DNA of 51,573 nucleotides, from positions 104,079 through 155,651 of the forward strand of contig MNCI01003614.1 in assembly GCA_015680685.1 (NCBI GenBank). Reading direction: 5' to 3'. Positions 43,753-51,573 of this stretch are shown here, in pieces. The notes under the pieces were generated by a model. The model did not search any database. It was not told the origin of the DNA and saw only the letters and a list, made by a program, of their open reading frames with translations. Both the position numbers and the translations under genes were made by a program. The stretch comes from Gnetum montanum. Its lineage: Eukaryota; Streptophyta; Gnetopsida; Gnetales; Gnetaceae. The stretch's first letter is position 1, and each line of letters begins with the position of its first letter.

Positions 43753-44500
43753 GTGGCAATGGTAGTTCGTGACAAAACCACCAATATTTACATAGATAGT
43801 TTCATCTGGGCTATTGACTATGTAGACTGGGTTTCCAACATTATAGTTGTGCCTAAGAAAAATGGAAGTATACACATTTGCATAGACTTATGGGATCTAA
43901 AGAAGGCAACCATAAAAGATGACTTTCCATTGCCCAGTATTGATCACTTGATTGATACCATGGCTAGGCATGCCTTATTATCCTTCATGGATGGGTTCTT
44001 GGGCTACAATCAAATTAGGATAAACCTTGAGCACCAACTTAGCATAACCTTCATGACCCCTTAGTGTGTTTTTTTCTATACCATGATTCCCTTTGAACTT
44101 AAGAATGTAGGAGTAACATATCAATGTGCAATGATGTATATCTTTAGTGATTACATGCTAATCTTTCTCAATGACTATGTCAATGACATTGTAGTTAAAT
44201 CCAAAGCGGCTCACAATCATGCAAATGATCTAGACCTAGTCCATAAATATTTCCTGAAACATGATCTTAGGTTGAACCCCAAGAAGTGTGTTTTTGACAT
44301 TAGAATGGGTCACATGCTCAGTTTTGTAGTATCCAAAGTAGGAACATGCATAAACCCTAGCAAGGTTAAGGCCATAACTAATTTAGCATCCTCAGCCAAC
44401 CTTAAGGAGCTATGAGGTTTACAAGGTAGATTACAATTCATATGTAAGTTTATTGTGCAGTTAACCAACAAGTTACAGCCAATGCTACATATTCTCAAGA
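43753..44500 (+). pseudogene. T5 reverse transcriptase, single copy
   Basis: IWAIDYVDWVSNIIVVPKK, LPSIDHLIDTMARHALLSF, MDGFLGYNQI (motif A), MIPFELKNVGVTYQ and YVNDIVVKS. The catalytic YxDD box is YVND, so the first Asp is lost by a G-to-A change. GLQGRLQFICKF lies at the thumb. TAG is at about 44062 and TGA at about 44414. The segment is present once, in contrast to T4. Confidence 0.8.
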
Positions 44501-44950
44501 AACAAGCCCACTTTGAGTGGATAGCTCAATGCCAACAAGCATTTGACAACCTTAAGAAAGATATGGCACAACTTCCTATGGTTTACCCTCTCCAAGGAGA
44601 TAAAAATTTCTACATCTACCTTGCCACTTCTGATACATCCAGTACTTCTCTACTTTCCCAAAAGCAAGATGATGACATAGAGGTCCCAATTTACTACTTG
44701 AGCCATGCATTAGTAGCCCATGAAGTGAAAGATCATGATGTGGAAAAGCATTGCCTTACCTTGGTCTTCTCACTAAACAAGTGAAGGCATACCTTTTCTG
44801 TAGTCAAGTTAATATCATTTGCAAAAACAACGTAATCCAAATAGTCATAATGAATATCTATGAAAGTAGTTGCATTGCATGATGGAAAGGAATAGTAGTG
44901 GATTTTGACCTACACTACATTATGCAAGACTTAAAAAAAAGTCAAGCTAT
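44501..44950 (+). pseudogene. T5 RNase H (first)
   Basis: FEWIAQCQQAFDNLKKDM, FYIYLATSDTSSTSLL, YYLSHALVAHEVKDHDVEKH and LTLVFSLNK, then a TGA at about 44784; the C-terminal part is strongly decayed. Confidence 0.75.
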
Positions 44951-45054
44951 AGCCTTATAATGCATGACTTCACCCATAAATGATTAGGCAATCATAGATC
45001 CAGAGTTCTCAAATGAGCATGTTAACACCATTAGCCAAGTGCTTGAGAACTATA

Positions 45055-45430
45055 AGGCACTCTTGCATTTCAATGGAGCTTCAACCTCTCAAGGAGGTAT
45101 CACCCCTACCATTATCACTTTTCCCTCTAGGGAGACTAACCCTTCATAGATCGTTTTGCATTCCCTTGTACTAACAACATGGTAGAGTACAAAGGTCTCC
45201 TCCAAGGTATCCTTGTAGTATGTGACCTAGAGATCCAACACATAGCGATCTAAGGTGACTCACAATTAGTGATTTCTAGGTGATTAAGGTTTATGCCTTC
45301 AAGGTCCAACATTTATAGCCTTATTGTGACCTATCAAACTACTTGCTTAAACACTTTGGAATAGCAGATGTCCAACACATTCCTTAGAATGAAAATGCTA
45401 TAGCCAATGCATTAGCAACATTAGCCCTTA
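45055..45430 (+). pseudogene. T5 second RNase H (aRH)
   Basis: LLHFNGASTSQGG (the first catalytic Asp reads Asn), FPCTNNMVEYKGLLQGI after a frameshift, GDSQLVIS, ADVQHIP and ALATLALS. The pattern matches T4 aRH. Confidence 0.7.
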
Positions 45431-45639
45431 GCATCACACTTGACATGTTTCACACATTGTCCACCTTGATGGAGAATTGCATTGTGCCTATCATGCAATT
45501 CACTGACATCTCATCCATAGCCATAGTTAGCACAACCGATGTAGGAGAGTGGTACAATGACATCAAGGCATACCTTCTATAGGGTGAGGCTTCGCAACAT
45601 TTAACTACCACCCAAAAAGATGTAGTGAGTAAACATTCA

Positions 45640-46800
45640 TGATAGTATGTCATCATGGGTGATAGCATATTATGTTGCAGATTCTATGATGGTATACTAC
45701 TAGCCTACGTAAGTGACAATGAAGTGCAAACGATAGTTGAACAAGTCCACGAGGGACTGCGTGGAGGTCACATAGCACCTAGGGCAATGGAAATAAAAAT
45801 CATATGGTTATGCTATTATTGGCATTCCATGAAGTGTGATTACATCTCAAGTGTCAAAATGTGTGACATTTGTTAATGGCATGACAACTTAATGTATGTG
45901 CCATCAACTAAACTGCATACAATGCAAATCACATCACCATTCCAATGTTGGAGCTTAGACATCATTGGACCCATCAAACATAAGTCCTCTATAGGGCATA
46001 ACTTCATAATAATTGCAACTAAGTATTTTACCAAGTGGTTTGAGGCTATTCCCATTAGGAAGACAACATTGCAACATGCTTGATAACATAGTAAACTATT
46101 CTCACTTACCCATGACCATCATAATAGACAATGGGCCATAGTTTAGTAGTTCCACAAGTAAAGCCTTTTGTGAGCACTTTGGCATTAAGCATTCCTTCTT
46201 GTCATTGTAGTACCCTTAGGCAAATGGCCAAGTAGAGGCCACTAACAAAGTCATAGTCAATCTTCTAAAGAAGATTCTAAGCAACAACAAATGATGATGG
46301 CATGAGCAACTAGTCTACACACTTTGGAGCTATTGCACAATGCATTGAATAGAAATAGGTAAGACACCTTATAGCTTTGTTTATGGGTCTAAAGAAATTT
46401 TTCCACTTCAATTGTAGGTTTCATCACTCTGGGTGATCCTCTCAAACTTCATCAATGAAACTTAGAAAAATGAGTTGAGAACTATAGACCTCAACTCAAT
46501 AAAAGAGGAGCACATGCAGATGCTTGACCACATTGAATGGTATCAAGAAAAATAAAGACAAAAAAATTGTTACAACTAGCATCAACACCCAATCAAGAAA
46601 GGGGACCTAGTCCTCAAGGCCATTTGAAAAATTGTAGATAAATTATCAACCAACTGGGAAGGGCCTTTCTTGATCACTAAGGCCTATGACAATGAAGCAT
46701 TCAAGATTGCTAATTAATACAGTAATGAGTTAGCCAATCCAATGGACCATTCGTACTTGAATTCATACTATGCCTATCATGTAACACTACAGACTGATTC
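45640..46800 (+). pseudogene. T5 integrase, broken
   Basis: HHCC element: EQVHEGLRGGHIAPR (about 45740) to SSVKMCDIC (45870). Core: SLDIIGPIKHKSS (D, about 45955), IIIDNGP (D, about 46125) and NGQVEATNKV (E, about 46230). C-terminal: LVLKAI and NEAFKIAN, NPMDHSYLNSYY, ending at TAA at about 46808. Stops and frameshifts are frequent. Colinear with T4 integrase. Confidence 0.8.
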
Positions 46801-46804
46801 AACA

Positions 46805-47285
46805 TGGTAAGCATCTATTCACTATGATGTTAAATTGGCATAAGGTAAGCATTCATCCACTATGACATTAAACTAGCATAGTATTTTTTCCACTATGATG
46901 TTAAGCTAGCATAGTAGTTTGTCCACTATGACATTAAATTAAAATCCAAACCTCTTGTCTGCTACGATGCTAAACTAGCACAAATCATCCTTGGATTAGA
47001 ATGTTAAATTGGCTCACACCACACATATACTATGATGTTAAATTAACACACCATACATTTTCTATGATGTTAAACTAGCACAACATTTGTTCACATGATG
47101 TTAAAATGACATAATAGCTCATCTAGTATGATGTTAAACTAGCATAGCATACATTTGCTATGATGCTAAACTAACATAGCACACGTTTGCTATGAAACTA
47201 AACTAGCATAACACACATCTGCCATGATGTGAAAATAGCACATAGAAATTCACTAGGACTATAAACTAGCATACCATGGTTCACC
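46805..47285 (+). repeat. Motif array after T5 integrase
   Basis: About fifteen units of 28-36 bp with the core CTATGATGTTAAACTAGCAYA, the clearest form of the motif in the window. It begins at the integrase stop, as in T4. Confidence 0.85.
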
Positions 47286-47401
47286 ATCAATCATGCCTAG
47301 TTCTACAAGTAATGAATGAGAATAATTCTATCTACCTTCCCCCCTTCCAAATCTTTTCTACACCATGTGGATGGAGATATTGTAGTCCTATAATCAAGCA
47401 C

Positions 47402-47740
47402 TTATAATAGGTGTGGCTTTGGAGCACTTGCAGCATAATGGCCGATTGCCATTTTGCTAGTTTTTTGAGCACTTTTCATTAGCTTGGCCTTTGGAGCACT
47501 TGTAGCATTGTGGCCCCTCACCATTTTTCTGGACTTTTGAGCACTTTCCTTCACTTCAACCTTTGAAGCATTCATAGCATCATCACCCTAGGTACGTTTT
47601 CTAGCATTTTGAACACCTACAATTGGTGTAGCCTTTGGAGCATTTGCAAAATCATCGCTCCTAGGCATGTTGCTAGTTTTTTGAGCACTTGCCATTGGTG
47701 CAACCTTTGGAGCACTCATGGCATCATTGCCCCTAACATT
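47402..47740 (-). repeat. 72-bp tandem repeat, 24 residues on the minus strand
   Basis: Four and a half units of 72-73 bp, each starting near GCCTTTGGAGCACTT. On the minus strand one frame stays nearly open and gives repeats with SAPK and SAQKTSxM, interrupted by one TAG. It lies between the motif array and the LTR. No counterpart was seen in T4 or T2. It may be non-coding; the multiple-of-three unit is the only hint otherwise. Confidence 0.6.
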
Positions 47741-48732
47741 TTATTGGTATTTATTTTTGATGTTTTTCTTTTCTTCTTGGAGTTGTGTTTGTAGGATGAA
47801 ATCCCAAGGCAGTCATGCAAATGTGCATCTCACCGTAGTAGCAAGTCACCACATTGGTTCGATGTGCACAATTGGACTAGCTAAGCTTCTCAAGGGTGCA
47901 CATCCCTACTACCCTATTATAGGTTACCTACATTCATCCCTATGTCCAAATACTCTTGCATTCCCTGCATAGTGAAGATTGCAAATCCCTCTAATGCTCA
48001 CATGATGTGAACAAATGACATCCTATACAAGTCAAACCATATAACCGAAGGTAGACATAACATAAGTTGTCTTGTGAAGAGCCTCTATTGGTTATTCAAA
48101 GTCTAGGAAAATGTAACACAAGTCATCTCAAAGAGGAAACACCTATTCTATAGATGTGATGTGGTTTTGCAAGCATCAAAGCAAAGCCCATATGGTGGCA
48201 TGCATCCACTTTATGGAAAACATCCTACACTTAACATTTAGCAATGTGTAGAACCCAAAGCAAGTATTCCCCACAAAAAAAAAGCAAAAAAAAAAAGAAA
48301 AAGAAAAAACAAAAAACAAAAAAAAATCGAGAGTGAATGGGAAAAAGCATGTCCCCAAGCAAATCAACAAAGCTACAATTTCACAATCGATTAGGCCCTA
48401 AATTCACATTGACTCTCTCATGAGCACTTTGATGAGAGGTCATCATTTTCGAGGGTAGGCCACTCTCATGCGATGGTAATTATTAGTTGTGCTAACTCCA
48501 CATCCTACATCATAATACCCTATTTGCATCTTATCTCCCCTTTTATCCCTAGCACATTACTTACACCTTTTACTCCTAACATACTACCATCCACAATAGT
48601 CTTGAGCATGGTGCAATGACCTTCGATAAAGTGCTGAAGAGTGATGCTAGTGCCAAGCATGTTATGGTGTTTTGTCATTATTTGTTAACATCTCTTAGGC
48701 CACTCATCTAGACATCAACAAAGAGGGTCCAA
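47741..48732 (+). mobile_element. T5 3' non-coding tail and polypurine tract
   Basis: Contains the conserved block near 47765-47800 shared with T2, and an A-rich run at 48268-48326. The end CAACAAAGAGGGTCCAA (48716-48732) is the polypurine tract, in the right arm of an inverted repeat: outer arms ATGGTGTTT 48664-48672 / AAACACCAT 48735-48743 (perfect), inner arms 48680-48693 / 48710-48723. No gene is seen. Confidence 0.65.
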
Positions 48733-48831
48733 TGAAACACCATCAAATTTTGGATATAACTTCTCAATTACAAATTTGCCTAAGTGTCAACATGAGGCCA
48801 CTTTCTGCAAATTTGTCTAAGTGCTAGGACC

Positions 48832-49290
48832 ATGCTCTCCACTACCCTGGAGCATAGTTAGCCTAGTGGAAAGCATAGTCAGCTCCAAAAAATTATTTTT
48901 TGCAATATTTCCTAAGTGACATCACAAAGCAAGAATATACAATTTTTTTTAAGTTTTTGGACTATGCCCTCCATTGCCCTAAAGTATAGTCAACTTAGTA
49001 GAGAGTGTAGTCAAATCCAAGGGCCATCTTTGCAAATTGTTTTAAGTGTTAAGCTAATAGCTATATATTTTTCATAGTGCTGAGACTATGCTCTCCATTA
49101 CTCTAGAGCATAGTCAAGCATAGTTAGCAAGGAAGAACTAGTTTTGCACAAAGTTTCTAAGTGTTAAGATTACACTCTCCACTAGTCCAGAGCATAGTTA
49201 AGTGTAGTTAATTGAAAGCTAGTTTTTGCAAGTTTCAACAAGTGTTGGGACTATGCTCAACCATAGTAGGGAGTGTAGTCAACCTAGAGC
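48832..49290. repeat. Hairpin series in T5 U3
   Basis: Arms TGCTCTCCACTA 48832-48843 / 48863-48874 (11 of 12), an imperfect pair 48961-48976 / 48996-49011, and GACTATGCTCT 49084-49094 / AGAGCATAGTC 49105-49115 (perfect 11 bp, 10-base loop). Further weaker pairs run to about 49290. The stem sequence is unrelated to those in T1 or T4. Confidence 0.75.
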
Positions 49291-49690
49291 ATAGTTAAGC
49301 ATAGTTAGCTATAATAGCCTTCAAAGGCCTCCACAACATAGCACGAGCATTCACCTTAGGTTTGACTCATCTCTAGTAAGTGTAGTTAGCAAAAATGCAT
49401 CTGTGTTATAACCCTTTCCCAAATTATAACTACACTCGACCCCACTCAATATAGTGGAGAGCGTAGTCCCAGAGCATAGTCTCCAAAGTTGCATTTTTTC
49501 AAGTATATTATGGTCCTCTCAACACATGCACATGCACTTGGAAACATAGTCATAGTCTTGCAAAGTCCATTAGAGCATAGTAGAACACAACACCGCTAGC
49601 CTCAGTTGAGAGTATAGTTGGGTGCAACGTAGTCCCAACTATCCCATTGCCACATGGTAGCTGATCTGCATTTCATGCTAACCATAAGCC

Positions 49691-49698
49691 TATAAATA
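49691..49698 (+). promoter_or_regulatory. TATA box of the T5 LTR promoter
   Basis: TATAAATA in the context AAGCCTATAAATACCCTAG, about 960 bp into the LTR. Confidence 0.75.
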
Positions 49699-50376
49699 CC
49701 CTAGCACTATACCTTTTAGGGGTTGGAAAATCTGAAATGAGTTGGAAAATTTGAAGTACATTTGGCATTTTAGCAAGTCAAGGCATTTTCAAATTTTAGA
49801 TTAGAATTTGACAAGTTTGCACACCATCGTAGCTTACTACAAGACATTGTAGACCATCGAATTCCATTGCACACTATAGTGGCCAACGTGATAGGCATCG
49901 ACACTATGGTAGAGCATTGGTCTTCATAGCCAAACATCCCCAAGACTATGACTATGGTGTCCACTATGCTTGTTATACACTGCATACTTTCTCATCCCTT
50001 CTAGAGTTAACTATGCTCAACCCCAATTGGGGTGGTGTTCCATTTTTTCTCTCTCTTTTTTTGTGAATTTTTAGCATTTTTACTTGAATTTTGGCCTTTT
50101 ACTTGCATTTTGTATTGTTTCCATGCATATCTATGCATTAGCACCTTTGTTTTTTAGTGAAATCCCTTTACTACGCTCACCCCCGTTGACACCAAAAACA
50201 CTATGTGAACACTTAGCATCATTTGACATCGCATTTGGTAAGTCACCATTTGATCAACATAATGATTTTGGGCACCTTGTCTTAGCCTCTAGTAGGCCCT
50301 TACATGGATGTAGGGTTAGGATTGTATGCATGTGAACCCCTTGGTGTTCTAGCCACCGACAGTTTTAGTCACTATA

Positions 50377-50935
50377 ATTATAGATAGGAAAGTTCAATGA
50401 TTAGGACTCTTCAATTATAAAGCAAAAAGTGTTGAACTCAACCTATCATCCAAAAAATGGTTAGAGAAGTTTGTGCAACCTTAGTTTAGAAGAAAATGTT
50501 TAACTTACTACCAACCTTACTACCTAAAGTGAAATTTACTCACTTAAGATGAAAACTAGTCCTCTATCTTTAGTTGTGAAATGAGAGGATAGAGTTGATC
50601 CTTCTAGAAGTAAGAAGAGGCTATTTTGCACCTTTGGGAAACCACTCCCTATGCCTAGTGATAGCCTTTCATTAGCATATATAAGAAAATTGGGATTATA
50701 GCATTATTGTGGCACTACCTAACTCCTTAACTAAAAAAGGAGACACATTGACTTGTTCTCTTAGAAGTGGTTTTTCTCAAACTTACTTTGGTTCCTTCTA
50801 GCCTATCACACATTCACCAATTTCTCATTTAGGAAATAGTTAACTACCATCAAGAAGTAGTTATCTTTGACTAGCCACATTTAGATATACACAAGGATAA
50901 ATCAATATGATTATTTACACAAAAGTTTACAATGA
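50377..50935. other. Unassigned stretch between T5 LTR and chromovirus
   Basis: AT-rich, with no open frame of note and no recognised repeat. It could be the 3' non-coding part or LTR of the minus-strand chromovirus E6, which is the expected content here, but nothing in the sequence proves it. Confidence 0.3.
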
Positions 50936-51573
50936 AAGTATACTTATTTTTTAGAGCTTGCCACTCCTCTTAGATATCCTTCTTCAAGGATGTATCCTTC
51001 CAATGTACGAAGAATTCAAATTTTTGATCTAGAATGCAATCCATGGTTCATATGTTGATGATGACATGAATTCGTTAATCGTTAACTACCTCAATGTTTG
51101 AATTCCCATGAACCTCAGTGTTGTTTGATTAGTGTTTCCTAGATTAAATGTTTTGAGCAGTAAAACATGGAATACCATGTGATAGTTGGCTAGATATGCC
51201 TAAAGTTGCAATTTATAGGCAACTCGGTTAACATGAGTAAGGATCTTGAAAAGCCCATCATAAAACCTTAGGAACTTCTAGCTATCTTCCTTCTTTGGTC
51301 TTATCTACCCTACATAATCCATCTTCAACAAAGCCCACTTACTAATAGCAAACTCCAATGGTTTTCTCCTATTATCTAGACACTTTGTCATGTACTGGAT
51401 AGTTTTCTTAAAGTATAACTTAAAAACTTACATGTGTTGAACGTCCTAATTAACCACAATCCAAAAGTTATTAGGTTGTTCTATGACCTCCATTGATTGT
51501 ACCTAAGGATGTCTTCTTAAAGCATTTGCTACCACATTCTCCCTTCCTAGGTAATAGACAAACTAAAGATTGA
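50936..51573 (-). pseudogene. E6: chromovirus (Ty3/gypsy) pol fragment with internal deletion
   Basis: On the minus strand from the window edge: YYLGRENVVANALRRHP, the end of a Ty3-type RNase H (about 51560-51505); then directly KCLDNRRKPLEFAISKWALLK and LFKILTHVNRVAYKLQL with NYHMVFHVLLLK, the integrase C-terminal region (about 51420-51150); then ILDQKFEFFVHWKD (about 51040-50990), the chromodomain-like end. The integrase zinc element and DDE core that belong between the first two parts are missing. There are several stops. This lineage is different from T0-T5, having a chromodomain and, as far as visible, a single RNase H. Confidence 0.7.

Larger units (their letters stand above)
39617..50376 (+). 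mobile_element. T5: older Tat-type element, cut by T4
   Basis: Order: antisense gene (43254-39617, minus, cut at its 3' side by the T4 LTR), motif array, RT, RNase H, aRH, integrase (to about 46800), motif array, 72-bp repeats, non-coding tail, polypurine tract, complete 3' LTR (48733-50376). Same module order as T4. It is poorer in CpG and has more changes in conserved residues than T4, fitting an older insertion. Gag and protease are expected left of the window. Confidence 0.75.
48733..50376 (+). mobile_element. T5 3' LTR (complete, 1644 bp)
   Basis: Begins TGAAACACCATCAAATTTTG and ends TAGTCACTATA (CA decayed to TA). The TATA box is at 49691. The end block CTAGCCACCGACAGTTTTAG matches T1 and T4. 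No primer-binding site follows. Confidence 0.75.

Noticed and set aside
48268-48326. Poly(A) tail of a retroposed cDNA or SINE/LINE end
   Set aside because: The A-rich run sits inside the T5 3' tail, and the T2 tail has a shorter A-run at the corresponding place (13329-13338), so it belongs to the element.
1-51573. Most 60-115 residue open frames on either strand
   Set aside because: They overlap the assigned LTR, gag or pol sequence in other frames, contain no recognisable domain, and have lengths expected by chance.

Overview
The window is plant nuclear DNA made almost entirely of decayed Ty3/gypsy LTR retrotransposons. No host gene, tRNA, rRNA or CRISPR array could be supported. Evidence for a plant: gag with the DWYRALP core, pol in the order RT, RNase H, second archaeal-type RNase H (aRH), integrase (the Tat-lineage signature), short GT-AG introns, and a chromovirus fragment with a chromodomain. 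A large, retroelement-rich land-plant genome is likely; the species cannot be placed from this sequence.

Layout. I name the elements T0 to T5 plus E6. T0 (+) 1-1541 is a 3' end with its LTR. T1 (-) 1542-8242 has a complete 5' LTR, PBS, gag, protease and the tail of an antisense gene. T2 (+) 8243-15119 is a gag-only element ending in a complete 3' LTR. T3 (-) 15120-19207 has a complete 5' LTR, PBS and gag. T4 (+) 19208-39616 carries gag, protease, a large antisense gene, a reverse-transcriptase segment repeated four times in tandem, RNase H, aRH, integrase and a 3' LTR. T5 (+) 39617-50376 has the antisense gene, RT, RNase H, aRH, integrase and a 3' LTR. E6 (-), to 51573, is a chromovirus fragment. 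LTR ends (TGAAACAC to TACA) fall exactly on the junctions, so the window reads as the right-hand half of a Russian-doll nest: T0 in T1, T1 in T2, T2 in T3, T3 in T4, T4 in T5, T5 apparently in or beside E6. The loss of CpG from left to right fits that age order.

The main discovery candidate is the antisense gene. In T4 it occupies 26930-22567 between protease and RT, on the strand opposite to gag-pol. A second copy is in T5 (43254-39617) and the last two exons are in T1 (1542-2093). It has its own TATA-like box about 150 bp upstream of the start codon in both T4 and T5, short introns with a conserved position and phase, a segment resembling the FCP1/NIF HAD-phosphatase fold, a large unrecognised middle, a coiled coil and an acidic C-terminal exon. 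In T4 and T5 arrays built on the motif TAAACTAGC mark the module boundaries and recur after integrase.

Other signals: a hairpin conserved over the polypurine tract and LTR start with compensatory base changes, a U5 hairpin with a compensatory change, series of U3 hairpins whose stems differ between LTR subfamilies, 13-bp and 14-bp tandem arrays built on AGCGT, and the four-fold 1.75-kb RT duplication. All coding regions are broken. Domain calls were made by eye from translation; none was checked by database search.
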